From contig JAENYV010000019.1 in NCBI GenBank assembly GCA_016841605.1, positions 1 through 64,000 of the forward strand: a stretch of DNA of 64,000 nucleotides. Direction: 5' to 3'. Positions 16,379-25,966 of the stretch are shown piece after piece (position 1 is the first letter of the stretch; each line of letters starts with the position of its first letter). The DNA is from Dethiobacter alkaliphilus. Lineage in GTDB: Bacteria > Bacillota > Dethiobacteria > DTU022 > UBA8154. The notes beneath the pieces were generated by a model. It did no database searches. It was not told the origin of the DNA and was given only the letters and a program-made list of their open reading frames with translations. The translations under genes were made by a program, and so were the position numbers.

Positions 16379-17281
16379 TTGTTTAGCCAATTTTTTGGTA
16401 ACTATTTGCTAGGGAAAAATTTGTTAACAACAGAACAATTAAAAGATGCCTTGAGCTACCAGAGAAAGGTTCACGTTAAGTTGGGAGTTTTGGCTATTGA
16501 TGCCAAACTCATGACGCCGGACCAGGTAGACAAAGTGCACAATCTTCAGACCAGGGTGGACAAGCGTTTCGGAGAGCTGGCCGTATTGCAGGGTTATCTA
16601 ACAGCCGGGCAGCTTGAAGAGCTTCTGAGCAAGCAAAATAAGGGGCATCTTTTACTGAGTCAGGCTCTAATTGACAGGGGTTATTTTACTTATGAGCAGG
16701 TAGAAAAAACATTGGAAGCATATAAGCATGACACCGGGTTTAGTGATGAATATTTCGAGGCTTTAAAAAATGAAGACATTGATGCAGTTGTTCCGTTCTT
16801 ATTGAGAGTGGATGAAGAGGATAACGCGGACATTTTTTGCGATAGTTTTCTTTTGTTTTTAAAAAATGTTATTCGCTTTATCGATCCGGAAGTCAGGTTT
16901 GACGTTGCAGAAAAAATACATTCTTACGAGTTCAAGTGGTTGGCTTACCAGCTTAAAACCGGCAAATATGATTTGTTTACAGGTTTCTCGGGGGATGAGC
17001 CTTCTATGGCTGCCTTTGCCGGTCGCTTCGCCGGAGAACAACTAAATTGCATGGATGAATTGGCCAGCGATGCAGTTGGCGAGTTCATGAACTACTATTG
17101 CGGATTGCTCCTCTCCAAGTTATCCAATGATAATCTTGACCTTGAGATATTGCCGCAAGTTGTTGTCCAGGATAAAAAGCTCCATACATCAGGAAATCTC
17201 TATAAAGTACCTTTTTACCTGCCTTTCGGAAAGTATGATTTCCTTGTCTGCGAAGGGCACCCGCAAATAGATGAAAAATAA
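16379..17281 (+). CDS. CheX-like phosphatase with N-terminal helical repeat domain
   Basis: A protein of about 300 aa. The first 110 residues carry two or three helical repeats (LLGKNLLTTEQLKDALSYQ..., LLSQALIDRGYFTYEQVEKTL) like the N-terminal domain of type II secretion/pilus ATPases. The C-terminal half resembles CheC/CheX phosphatases and keeps the E-x-x-N signature (EFMN) followed by GLLLSKLS. CheX dephosphorylates CheY-P, and the next gene is a CheY. The start is TTG at 16379 behind GTGAGGTGAAG; the longer open frame upstream has no ribosome binding site. The assignment of the N-terminal domain is by pattern only. Confidence 0.7.
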   Translation: MFSQFFGNYLLGKNLLTTEQLKDALSYQRKVHVKLGVLAIDAKLMTPDQVDKVHNLQTRVDKRFGELAVLQGYLTAGQLEELLSKQNKGHLLLSQALIDRGYFTYEQVEKTLEAYKHDTGFSDEYFEALKNEDIDAVVPFLLRVDEEDNADIFCDSFLLFLKNVIRFIDPEVRFDVAEKIHSYEFKWLAYQLKTGKYDLFTGFSGDEPSMAAFAGRFAGEQLNCMDELASDAVGEFMNYYCGLLLSKLSNDNLDLEILPQVVVQDKKLHTSGNLYKVPFYLPFGKYDFLVCEGHPQIDEK

Positions 17282-17301
17282 CCGACCAGGGAGGTTAGAA
17301 A

Positions 17302-17679
17302 ATGTCAAAGGTCTTAATTGTCGATGATTCAATTATGTCAAGGAACTTGTTGAAAAATCTTTTACTGGAGGCCGGACATAATGTGGTGGGCGAGGCAGTT
17401 GACGGAGAAAAGGGATTTAAAATGTATCTAGAACTGAAACCCGATGTGGTTACCATGGATATTACCATGCCTAATATGAACGGGATCGATTCCTTGAAGA
17501 AAATTATTAAGCACGATCCCCGGGCCAAAGTCATCATGATTACCGCTCTGGGTCAGGCCAATAAAATACTTGAGGCGCTGAGCAACGGTGCGAAAAATTA
17601 CGTGACAAAACCATTTGAGAGTAAAAAAGTTTTAACCGCAATTAATGAAGTGTTGGAAGAAGCCGGGTATTTTGTTTAA
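17302..17679 (+). CDS. cheY: CheY-type response regulator
   Basis: A 125-aa stand-alone receiver domain. The acidic pair is in VDDS, the phospho-acceptor Asp in TMDITMP (residue about 53), the conserved Thr in MITALG and Lys in TKPF. There is no output domain, so it acts by binding a partner. The gene follows the CheX-like gene by 20 nt, and a CheA-like kinase and MCP come next, which suggests one signalling unit. Confidence 0.95.
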   Translation: MSKVLIVDDSIMSRNLLKNLLLEAGHNVVGEAVDGEKGFKMYLELKPDVVTMDITMPNMNGIDSLKKIIKHDPRAKVIMITALGQANKILEALSNGAKNYVTKPFESKKVLTAINEVLEEAGYFV

Positions 17680-17759
17680 AATCGAAAACTGTCTTATCTC
17701 CCAACTGCTGTTTTGGCTGGATGATTAAAAGCAGACCAATTCGGAGGAGGTGTCCTTTT

Positions 17760-19748
17760 GTGCAAGATAATATGGAATCTTTAATACAAGAGGTGCCAAC
17801 CTGTCATCTAAATGAACACGGCAATAAAGTTTTTAGACTTTTTGAAAAGGAAAAGGACCTTGAGGGTATCGTTGTTTTAAACGAAGAAGCAGCGGCGGCA
17901 GGACTGATCATGCGAACGAATTTCTACCAAAAAATAGGCAAGCAATTCGGCAGAGAAATTTACCTGAACCGCCCCTTAGAGCTGGTTATGAACAAAAATA
18001 TTTTGATGGCGGATAAAGAGGCAGGCCTGGCTGAAATCGGCATCTTGGCTATGAATAGAGATCAGGAAAGCCGTTACGATTTTATTCTGGTTTCAGATAA
18101 GGGACGATACGCCGGAGTAGTCAGTATCAGCCTCTTTCTTACCGAGCTTTCCAGGAGAAGAGAAATTGAACGTGAAAGAGAAATATATTTACTGAAAGAG
18201 CAGCAGGAAATCTTGAAAAAAGCCAATGAAGCGGAAATTAAGCACAGAAAAATCATGGAGGAAAAAAACGGCGAACTCAAAGAAAAGAACAACTCTATCA
18301 AGAACTTGCTGGACAATGCCGGGCAGGGGTTTTTGTCCTTTGATAGCAGCTTAGTTGTATACAATGAATACAGCAAAGAATGTCTAAAATTTTTCGGATG
18401 TGATATCGGCGGGAAAAATTTCTTAGACCTGATCCGCGCGCATATAAGCAGCGAATTGCTGGAAACAATTTCTCTTGTATTACAAAAGCTTTTCCCGGCT
18501 AAAAGTCCGCTGGAACAGAAAGTTTACCTCTCTCTTTTACCGGAAGAGATTATCATTAACTCCAGAAATACTACAATTGAATACAAGGTTATTCCTCACC
18601 ATTGCGATCAAACCATGAAAAAAGTCATGCTCATCCTGACCGATATCACAGAGAAAAAAGAACTGGAAATACTGATGGAAGAAGAAAAAAATAACCTGAA
18701 AATGATCTTAAAAGCAGTTTCCGCATATTCGGATCTAAGTTCCGGCATTGAGGCTTTCACACATTATACTTCTCTCAAAGCACGGGAAATACACAACAAC
18801 ACGCAAAAAACAGATGAGCTTCTGTCTGAAATATTTCGAGACATTCATACTTTCAAGGGTGATTTTGGACAACTCTACTTTGCCCATACGGTAAAACAGC
18901 TGCATGAACTGGAAGAACGGATCTCGGCAATGGCCGACCGGATAGAAGAGATATCCGACAAGGAACTGCTGGATTTTCTCTCCGGTGTAGATGCCCTCTC
19001 CATTTTAGAGAAAGATATGCAGGCTGTCAGAGACAAGCTGGGACCTGATTTCTTTGACAAGAGCGAAACGTTCGTCATCAGCAGGGAGAGTATTTTCGAA
19101 CTGGAAACAAAAGTGCAAGAGCTCTTCATGCCCCGGGAACAAGAAGAGCTCTTGCCTCTAATTCGAAAACTGCGTTATACAAATTTTAAAGAGATGCTCA
19201 GACAATACGATCCTTACCTGCAAAATCTGGCCTCCAGGCTGGAGAAAAATCTTGAACCCATGCATATTACAGGACCTGATATCTATGTGGATAAAAGCAC
19301 CTACCAGCAATTTATCAAATCACTTGTCCATGTTTTTCGCAACATTGTGGATCATGGTCTGGAGCAAAGTGACGAACGGCTGGAAGCCGGCAAACCGGTC
19401 GACGGCAAACTGGAATGCTGTCTCGAATTAATTGATGATAAAAAAATATCGCTGGTTATCAGCGACGACGGTCATGGTATAGACCTTGATATCATCAGGA
19501 AAAAAGCTGTGGAGAGAAATATTTACAGCGCCAAAAAGGTAAAAAACCTGACCGAAAAACAGTTGCTTGAGATTGTCTTCCTGGACCGTTTTTCGACCAA
19601 AGATAGCGTCAGCCTCGTTTCCGGTAGAGGGGTCGGACTGGCAGCCGTTAAATCCGAAGTTGTAAAACTAGGCGGCGAAATCAGCGTTAAAACCGCTCCC
19701 GGGAAAGGAACAGAAATAGATATCTTACTCCCTTTGCTTGAGGTTTAA
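17760..19748 (+). CDS. CheA-like histidine kinase with N-terminal CBS-like and PAS domains
   Basis: A 662-aa kinase. Order: a CBS-like sensory region (about 1-130), a strongly charged coiled coil (about 135-185), a PAS domain (about 190-300), an Hpt-like helix bundle with phospho-acceptor His in RDIHTFKGDFG (about 361), and a CheA-type HATPase (FRNIVDHGLEQ, SDDGHGI, GRGVGLAAV). It ends after the ATPase, so the CheW-like P5 domain of true CheA is absent. It starts with GTG behind GGAGGAGGTG. It probably phosphorylates the adjacent CheY, but the way it couples to the neighbouring MCP is unclear. Confidence 0.85.
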   Translation: MQDNMESLIQEVPTCHLNEHGNKVFRLFEKEKDLEGIVVLNEEAAAAGLIMRTNFYQKIGKQFGREIYLNRPLELVMNKNILMADKEAGLAEIGILAMNRDQESRYDFILVSDKGRYAGVVSISLFLTELSRRREIEREREIYLLKEQQEILKKANEAEIKHRKIMEEKNGELKEKNNSIKNLLDNAGQGFLSFDSSLVVYNEYSKECLKFFGCDIGGKNFLDLIRAHISSELLETISLVLQKLFPAKSPLEQKVYLSLLPEEIIINSRNTTIEYKVIPHHCDQTMKKVMLILTDITEKKELEILMEEEKNNLKMILKAVSAYSDLSSGIEAFTHYTSLKAREIHNNTQKTDELLSEIFRDIHTFKGDFGQLYFAHTVKQLHELEERISAMADRIEEISDKELLDFLSGVDALSILEKDMQAVRDKLGPDFFDKSETFVISRESIFELETKVQELFMPREQEELLPLIRKLRYTNFKEMLRQYDPYLQNLASRLEKNLEPMHITGPDIYVDKSTYQQFIKSLVHVFRNIVDHGLEQSDERLEAGKPVDGKLECCLELIDDKKISLVISDDGHGIDLDIIRKKAVERNIYSAKKVKNLTEKQLLEIVFLDRFSTKDSVSLVSGRGVGLAAVKSEVVKLGGEISVKTAPGKGTEIDILLPLLEV

Positions 19749-19786
19749 ATAATAAGATAAAACAAAGGTTAAAGGAGGATAAGATC

Positions 19787-21751
19787 ATGTGGAAAAAACT
19801 AAGCCTTGGGCATAAGCTTATTTTTCTTTTTCTATTCATCGGGCTGCTCCCGGCCCTGGGTATCGGTCTGCCGGCGTACCAGAATGCAGCACGAAATATC
19901 CGGGAAGAGGTCTATAAAACCATGGATCTGCATGCAGCCTTGCTTGAATATGAATTTACCGAATTTTTTGCTCAACAGGAAAGTAATGCCCGTATACTGG
20001 CCACAACAAGGGACGTGTATGAAGGTCTGGCTCTCCTGGAAGAAACCGATGGAGACACAACCGCCTTTGCCTGGCTGGAAAAAAGCAGCCCCATGGACCG
20101 ATTGGCCTCTTCCATGAAAGAAGAATACGGCTACGAACTTATTTTTATCACAACAAATGACGGTACAATCGTCTCCAGCACGAATGGAAACATCCTCAAC
20201 ATTAATCTCTCCCGAATAAGTTCTGTTGAAGAAGCACTGAGGGGAAAAACAAGCTGGTCCCCCTTTTTTTTCTCCGATATTACACAGAACAATGCTCTGG
20301 TTGTTTCCAGCCCTGTCAGTAAAGGGGGCCAAGGGGGAGAGATAATCGGTACTGTCAACTTTCTCCTGAACCAGGACGCTATTGACCAAATTGTTCACTG
20401 GGGACCGGAAGAATTTAGAGAATCTGCCGATGCTTATCTCATAGATGACAGGGGCCTGCTGCTCAGCAACACTCTTCTTGGTGATTATCAAGAGGGAGCA
20501 GCCCTACAAAAAATAATCGAAACAGAGGCTGTGGAGCATTATCAAAACTTGCTGGAAAAGAGCAAGACACAGCCCGGCCATCTGCATATGCAGGATCAAT
20601 ATATGGATTACCGGGGCATTGCCGTCCTCGGACAAATTGAGCTGACTCAACTTGGTGGAACCCCGGCAGGCTTGATCTTAGAAATTGACGTAAAGGAGGC
20701 CATGGCCGGAGTCATACGCCTGAAGAATCTGATGCTTGGTATTTCAGCCGGATCGCTTGCCTTGATATTCATAACGGCATTCTCCTTCTCCGGCAGTATA
20801 ACCAAACCCCTCCGTAAAGTAGCGGCTCGCCTGCAGGAGATAGCCGGGAAAGGCGGTGATCTAACCCTGGAAATATCAGTCGATAGTCAGGACGAACTGG
20901 GAGAGCTAGGGATGTCGGTAAACAAGATGATCGCCAATGTAAGGGAAATTGTGCAGCAATCAATAGAAACGGCCAAGATCGTCAGCCGTTCCTGCGATGC
21001 TCTCTACGCTTCTGTCAATTCAACTTCATCTGCGCTGGAACAAGTGGCAGCCGGCTCGAATGAATTTGCCACGGGTACTCAGGATCTTAATGACAGAACC
21101 AGAGAAATAGCAGAGATTTCACAAAGGATATACCATCATTCAGAGGAAGGAAGAGACTCCATTAAGGCGACAGCAAGTCAAATGGACAATATTTATGAAC
21201 AGGTGGAACTGCTCAATAATGTTATTATTAAGCTGGGGAAAAGTTCACAGGAAATCGGCCTTGCCAACAAATTAATAACAGACGTATCTGCCCAGACCGG
21301 TTTGCTGGCTTTGAATGCAGCTATTGAAGCGGCACGAGCCGGAGAACAAGGACGGGGGTTTACCGTAGTATCGGAAGAGGTGCGCAAACTTTCAGAAGAA
21401 GCAACCCGGACGGCAGGAACCATTGCTGAGCTGGTTAAGGAAATCCAGGAAACGACAGGACATGCTGTCGATAGTACGGCTTCAGCCGTCAGAGATGTAA
21501 AAGCCGGTTCCGAAGCCATGTTGAACAGCGGCCGGATTTTCCTTTCAATCTTTCAAAGTGTCGAACGGATGTCGGAAAGAATGAAGGAGATGGCTGCAAC
21601 GACAGAGCAACTTGCCGCAGGCAGTCAGGAAATATCAGCCTCAACCCAGGAACAAACATCCATTATGGAAGAGATCAATGCCACCGCGGAACAATTGCGT
21701 CTGATCTCCAATGAGCTGACGGAAAACCTGGGGCGCTTTCGAATCGCATAA
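19787..21751 (+). CDS. Methyl-accepting chemotaxis protein with dCache-like sensor
   Basis: A 654-aa membrane receptor. TM1 is about residues 10-30, a large extracytoplasmic dCache-like sensor about 35-310, TM2 about 312-335, a HAMP domain about 337-390, and a cytoplasmic signalling helix bundle with the hairpin tip GLLALNAAIEAARAGEQGRGF. It detects an external ligand and passes the signal to a kinase. It is the last gene of the CheX-CheY-CheA-like cluster, with a 38-nt gap and AAAGGAGGATAAG before the ATG. Confidence 0.93.
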   Translation: MWKKLSLGHKLIFLFLFIGLLPALGIGLPAYQNAARNIREEVYKTMDLHAALLEYEFTEFFAQQESNARILATTRDVYEGLALLEETDGDTTAFAWLEKSSPMDRLASSMKEEYGYELIFITTNDGTIVSSTNGNILNINLSRISSVEEALRGKTSWSPFFFSDITQNNALVVSSPVSKGGQGGEIIGTVNFLLNQDAIDQIVHWGPEEFRESADAYLIDDRGLLLSNTLLGDYQEGAALQKIIETEAVEHYQNLLEKSKTQPGHLHMQDQYMDYRGIAVLGQIELTQLGGTPAGLILEIDVKEAMAGVIRLKNLMLGISAGSLALIFITAFSFSGSITKPLRKVAARLQEIAGKGGDLTLEISVDSQDELGELGMSVNKMIANVREIVQQSIETAKIVSRSCDALYASVNSTSSALEQVAAGSNEFATGTQDLNDRTREIAEISQRIYHHSEEGRDSIKATASQMDNIYEQVELLNNVIIKLGKSSQEIGLANKLITDVSAQTGLLALNAAIEAARAGEQGRGFTVVSEEVRKLSEEATRTAGTIAELVKEIQETTGHAVDSTASAVRDVKAGSEAMLNSGRIFLSIFQSVERMSERMKEMAATTEQLAAGSQEISASTQEQTSIMEEINATAEQLRLISNELTENLGRFRIA

Positions 21752-21763
21752 ATAAATAATAGG

Positions 21764-21806
21764 AAACAAAGGGTAGTTCAAACAGCTTGCGAGATACCCT
21801 TTGTTA
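21764..21806 (+). terminator. Hairpin after the MCP gene
   Basis: AACAAAGGGTA pairs with TACCCTTTGTT across a 19-nt loop, 13 nt after the MCP stop. The T-run is poor, but position and stem strength fit a terminator of the rightward cluster. Confidence 0.6.
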
Positions 21807-21816
21807 TCATAAAAGC

Positions 21817-21854
21817 AAAACCCCGGGGAAAAGAATTTAGGCTCTTCCGGGGTT
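21817..21854 (-). terminator. Terminator-like hairpin of the nadABC operon
   Basis: Minus strand: AACCCCGG and CCGGGGTT arms followed by TTGCTTTT, downstream of nadC. With the previous hairpin it separates the two convergent operons. Confidence 0.6.
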
Positions 21855-21940
21855 AATTCCCTGTGTCACCATCATATCAGGACATTATTATCGTTAATTT
21901 TTACATCGTCAGACATAATAGACCGTTTTTAAGCTCACCC

Positions 21941-22768
21941 TCAGACTAATTGCAATGACAAATCCAGGGCATGTCTGGCGGTGGTTAAATAACCGAGAGA
22001 AATTAAATCCACCCCGGTAGCAGCCACTTCGCTTAATCTTTCACCCGTAATACCTCCGGAAGCTTCAACCAGCGCACTTCCTTCGATCAGTTTTACCGCC
22101 TCAACCATCCTATTTGTCGTCATATTATCCAGCATAATAATATCAACACCGCAGTCCACTGCTTCCCTGACCTGCTCAAGCGTAGCCGCTTCCACCTCAA
22201 TCTTTACTGTAAAACCGCAGTGCTGCCTGACCCGGAATACAGCTTCAGTAAGGGAGCCCGCTCCTTTAATATGATTATCCTTAATCAGCACCATATCAGC
22301 AAGGTTAAAACGGTGGTTTACCCCTCCGCCAATGCGGACGGCATACTTCTCCAGGATACGCAGGCCCGGGGTTGTCTTGCGCGTATCGGTAATTTTGGTA
22401 CCGGTATGTCTTATACTGTCTACCGCGGCCCTTGTGGTAGTGGCAATCCCGGACATTCTCTGCAAAAAATTGAGAGCAACCCGTTCACCCATCAGAATCC
22501 CTTTGACTGGTCCCTTCAGGCGGGCAATGCAGTTACCGGTTTGAATAATTTCACCATCCTGAAAAAATGTTAAAAAATCAATCTGCTCATTAACCTGGGC
22601 AAATACTTCTTTGGCAACCATTAAACCAGCCAAGACGCCTCTCTCCTTGGCTACAATGACCGCTTCCCCTTCTTCCGCGTCAAAAATACTGCTCGTGGTC
22701 AAATCTCCAAAACCAAGGTCTTCGGCTAAAGCCCGGGCCACAATATCTTTATATAATAACCGGTGCAA
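21941..22768 (-). CDS. nadC: Nicotinate-nucleotide pyrophosphorylase (quinolinate phosphoribosyltransferase)
   Basis: Converts quinolinate and PRPP to nicotinate mononucleotide, the step joining de novo synthesis to the NAD pathway. The 275-aa protein shows family motifs: EDLGFGDLTT at the N-terminus, LNFLQRMSGIATTT, TRKTTPGLR, and VEASGGI near the phosphate site. It is the third gene of the nadA-nadB-nadC operon, 62 nt after nadB. Confidence 0.96.
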   Translation of the reverse strand: MHRLLYKDIVARALAEDLGFGDLTTSSIFDAEEGEAVIVAKERGVLAGLMVAKEVFAQVNEQIDFLTFFQDGEIIQTGNCIARLKGPVKGILMGERVALNFLQRMSGIATTTRAAVDSIRHTGTKITDTRKTTPGLRILEKYAVRIGGGVNHRFNLADMVLIKDNHIKGAGSLTEAVFRVRQHCGFTVKIEVEAATLEQVREAVDCGVDIIMLDNMTTNRMVEAVKLIEGSALVEASGGITGERLSEVAATGVDLISLGYLTTARHALDLSLQLV

Positions 22769-22830
22769 ACCAAGTTTCCTCCTTTACTATCCGTTACTTA
22801 CTTTCCGTCAACTCCCACACGGCAAACCGC

Positions 22831-24399
22831 CTATTTTACCGAAGTGCAGAGGTGGCGCAACCGCCAGGCCTCGTTCGGCTGAGGATAATCAACCCGGTAA
22901 TGACAGCCGCGGCTTTCGGTGCGCAGAAGTGCACTATTCACAATCAGACCGGCCACAAGAAAAAGATTCTTCAATTCCCAGGTAGGCCGGTCTTCCGGCA
23001 GGGCCTCCGGCAGAAAGTCCTGCTGCCTGATGAAACGCCGGACCCCCAGCAGACCTTTTTCCCCCCGGAGAATACCGGCATTGCTGAACATCAGGGAGCG
23101 AAGTTCATCCTGCTGTTTCCTGGCGAAATCCGATTGTAAGGAAATGCTTTTACTTTTATGTTGAAAGGTACCGTTTCTTTGCTGCAGGCTTCCGAAAAGT
23201 GCTTTTCCACTTTTTTCAATTTGCCGGACGACACGCTCTGCGAAGACAAGACTCTCCAAAAGAGAGTTGCTGGCCAGACGGTTGGCCCCATGCACTCCGG
23301 TACAGGCAACCTCACCGCAGGCATAAAGACCGGTCAGATTTGTCTCGCCAAAAAGACCGGTTTGCACGCCACCGACGGCATAATGTGCCGCGGGCATCAC
23401 CGGCAGCCAATCCTCCGCGGGGTCCAAACCGTGCTCCCTGGTCATGCTGCATATTGTCGGAAAACGTTTGGCAAGGAAAACGGGATCCTTAAAGGTAATA
23501 TCAAGATAAACAAAACTGCTTCCATCTTTTTTCATCTGATCGACAATTGCTCGGGAAACTACATCGCGCGGACCTAATTCAGCCATTTCGTGATATTCAG
23601 GCATAAACCTTTTACCGTGACAATTGCGGAGCAAAGCTCCTTCACCGCGCACTGCTTCGGAAATAAGAATAATATCACCCTGCGGACTCTGAAAGACAGT
23701 AGGATGAAACTGAATAAACTCCATATCGGCAACTTCTGCGCCGGCACGATAGGCCATGGCTACACCGTCACCTGTAGCCACCGCCGGGTTTGTTGTACAG
23801 GAGAAAACCCGTCCCAAGCCGCCCGTGGCAAGAATGACCGATCCCGCGAAATACACTTCTCCCGTTAAAGTTCGCACACCAATGACCGCCCCGTCCGCGG
23901 TAACCAAATCCGTAACAAACGTATACTCCCGGACATCAATCGCTCTGTTGGAAAAAAGGTTTTTTTTCAATGTTTCATGCAAAATTCGTCCGGTCGCATC
24001 ACCACCGGCATAGACAATACGGTTTTTACTATGCGCCCCTTCTCTGGTCATGGCCAGCCGCCCGTCAACCCGTTCAAAAGGCATGCTCATCTCCAGGAGT
24101 TCCTTGATGCGCTGCGGTCCCTCCTCAACCATCACTTTAACAGCCTCAGGTTTACACAAACCTCCCCCGGCCAGGAGAGTATCTTCCATGTGCTCCTTTG
24201 GACTGTCGTTTTCACCGATGGCTGCAGCAATCCCGCCCTGGGCAAGCCAGGTGTTGGTATGATACGGGGCGTCTTTGGTTACCAGGCAGACACGGGCAAA
24301 GCGTGCCGCTTTAATAGCTGCGAACATACCGGCAATACCGCTTCCGACAACAATTACATCATACTCATAACAGGGTTGTTTTCCTTGAACGTTTATCAT
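22831..24399 (-). CDS. nadB: L-aspartate oxidase
   Basis: A flavoprotein of about 522 aa that oxidises L-aspartate to iminoaspartate, the substrate of NadA. Motifs: the FAD dinucleotide fold VIVVGSGIAGMFAA, WLAQGGIAAAIG, the catalytic HSKNRIVYAGGDATGRILHE region, and GEVACTGVHGANRLASNSLLE. ATG 24399 is preferred (AAAGGGATCTGC upstream); the longer frame overlaps nadA. In an anaerobe fumarate is the likely electron acceptor, which is an inference. Confidence 0.96.
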   Translation of the reverse strand: MINVQGKQPCYEYDVIVVGSGIAGMFAAIKAARFARVCLVTKDAPYHTNTWLAQGGIAAAIGENDSPKEHMEDTLLAGGGLCKPEAVKVMVEEGPQRIKELLEMSMPFERVDGRLAMTREGAHSKNRIVYAGGDATGRILHETLKKNLFSNRAIDVREYTFVTDLVTADGAVIGVRTLTGEVYFAGSVILATGGLGRVFSCTTNPAVATGDGVAMAYRAGAEVADMEFIQFHPTVFQSPQGDIILISEAVRGEGALLRNCHGKRFMPEYHEMAELGPRDVVSRAIVDQMKKDGSSFVYLDITFKDPVFLAKRFPTICSMTREHGLDPAEDWLPVMPAAHYAVGGVQTGLFGETNLTGLYACGEVACTGVHGANRLASNSLLESLVFAERVVRQIEKSGKALFGSLQQRNGTFQHKSKSISLQSDFARKQQDELRSLMFSNAGILRGEKGLLGVRRFIRQQDFLPEALPEDRPTWELKNLFLVAGLIVNSALLRTESRGCHYRVDYPQPNEAWRLRHLCTSVK

Positions 24400-24412
24400 A
24401 AAGCAGATCCCT

Positions 24413-25327
24413 TTAGACAACAGCAAGCATGCGTTCAAGAGGCCTGCGAGCCAAATCGCGAATTGGTAAAGGAACAGTAATACGCGGCTGCATCGTCTCC
24501 AATGCTTTGCTTACTTTGTCAAGATTGGTAAACTTCATACTCGGACATATTAACCCCTGGGAAAGCAGAAAAAATTGCTTATCGGGATTTTCTTTTTCCA
24601 GGCGGTGAATCAGGCCCATCTCCGTCCCTACAATTATTTTTTTGCAGCTTGTCTCACGGGCAAATTTTATCATGCCTCCGGTTGAAAAAGCGTAATCAGC
24701 TGCCTTGACCACCTCCGGACGACATTCCGGGTGAACAATGACAACAGCATCCGGATGTGTTTCCCTGGCATTAGTGATGTGCTGGGGACCAACACAGTGA
24801 TGGGTCTCACAGCAACCTTCCCAGAGAATAAGACGTTTTTTCGTCTTGTCTGCAATAAAGCTGCCAAGATTCATATCCGGGACAAAAAGAATCTCATCTT
24901 CATCAAGGGAATTAACCACACGCAGAGCGTTGGATGAAGTTACGCAAATATCGCTCTCCGCCTTCACAACGGCAGGAGAATTAATATAGGTAACAACCGC
25001 TGCATCCTTATGTTGTGCTTTCTTTTCCCGCAGCGATTCCACTGTGATCGTATCGGCAAGGGAACAACCGGCCAGGATTTCGGGAAGCAGGACGATCTTC
25101 TCCGGAGCTAAAATCGCTGCCGTTTCAGCCATAAAATAGACCCCGCAAAAGACAATCACATCGGCATCGGATCGGGAGGCAATTTGACTAAGTTCAAATG
25201 AATCACCCACAAAATCGGCAACATCCTGAACCTCTCCGATCTGGTAATTGTGAGCCAGAATAACTGCATTGCGCAGCCTTTTTAATTCCTGAATCCTTTC
25301 AAACATTGCTTTTTTTTCCTCTTCCAT
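24413..25327 (-). CDS. nadA: Quinolinate synthase
   Basis: Condenses iminoaspartate and dihydroxyacetone phosphate to quinolinate with a [4Fe-4S] cluster. The three cluster cysteines are visible in AGCSLAD (about 87), EGCCETHHC (about 170) and GLICPSMK (about 264). The ILAHNYQ motif opens the protein. At 304 aa it has the usual length. It is the first gene of nadABC and has its own sigma-A promoter overlapped by a candidate NiaR operator. Confidence 0.97.
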   Translation of the reverse strand: MEEEKKAMFERIQELKRLRNAVILAHNYQIGEVQDVADFVGDSFELSQIASRSDADVIVFCGVYFMAETAAILAPEKIVLLPEILAGCSLADTITVESLREKKAQHKDAAVVTYINSPAVVKAESDICVTSSNALRVVNSLDEDEILFVPDMNLGSFIADKTKKRLILWEGCCETHHCVGPQHITNARETHPDAVVIVHPECRPEVVKAADYAFSTGGMIKFARETSCKKIIVGTEMGLIHRLEKENPDKQFFLLSQGLICPSMKFTNLDKVSKALETMQPRITVPLPIRDLARRPLERMLAVV

Positions 25328-25360
25328 GTTACCTACATCCTTTACCTGTTTGTTGCTTAA

Positions 25361-25400
25361 ATTATGCCACTGCCCTGCTGTCTTGTCAATTGTAAAGACA
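25361..25400 (-). promoter_or_regulatory. nadA promoter with overlapping candidate NiaR operator
   Basis: Minus strand: -35 TTGACA (25389-25384), 17-nt spacer, -10 CATAAT (25366-25361). The inverted repeat TGTCTT/AAGACA (25379-25384 and 25395-25400) covers the -35 box. TGTAAAGACA is shared with the element in front of niaR at 25967. Placement over the -35 box fits repression. Confidence 0.7.
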
Positions 25401-25409
25401 TCGAAAGGT

Positions 25410-25925
25410 TTATTTAATAAGATAACCGGCCCTATCCAGAGCTGTTACTATTTCTTGTATTTTTTTCTGATCCCGCGCCTCCAGAGTATGCAGATGAATC
25501 CCTCCGGTTAAAGCTAAAAGTGGGTTTGCTTCTGTTTTATCTAACGATTCCAAAAAAAGATTTAGATCAAGGCGGCTGCTTATCATCAAATTGCCACGTA
25601 ATTCCCCGTAAATAGGATGTTCGACAATAACATCAAGAATGCGGCCACCGTATTCCACAACAATACCCAGCTCATCTTGAATCTGCTTGCGGGTATGCCT
25701 GCAGGCAACCACAGAACGCACCCAGGTTTCCTGCGGCGGTAAAGTAAGAAGATACCCTTGTAGAGAAGCGAATATCTGCTCTCCGGAAGCTCTTAGGATG
25801 GCAATATCCTGAACAATAACCTGCCGGCTGACTTGAAAATACTTGGCCAGTTCAGCTCCTGTCAGCGGTTTTGATGCTTTGCGTAAAAGATTTAAAAGCT
25901 CGGTGCGCCTCTTCTCTGTTTCCAT
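25410..25925 (-). CDS. niaR: Niacin-responsive transcriptional repressor NiaR
   Basis: A 171-aa repressor with an N-terminal winged helix (HTH-11 type, about 5-60) and a C-terminal 3H domain named for its histidines, seen here in ACRHTRKQ, VEHPIYG and GGIHLHT. Niacin or nicotinate binding enhances operator binding in characterised NiaR proteins, shutting off de novo NAD synthesis. It lies just upstream of nadABC, its expected target, and has a matching operator at its own promoter. Confidence 0.93.
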   Translation of the reverse strand: METEKRRTELLNLLRKASKPLTGAELAKYFQVSRQVIVQDIAILRASGEQIFASLQGYLLTLPPQETWVRSVVACRHTRKQIQDELGIVVEYGGRILDVIVEHPIYGELRGNLMISSRLDLNLFLESLDKTEANPLLALTGGIHLHTLEARDQKKIQEIVTALDRAGYLIK

Positions 25926-25966
25926 TATAATTCACTCCTGTATTACTAATCATACCTTTTTCCCTG

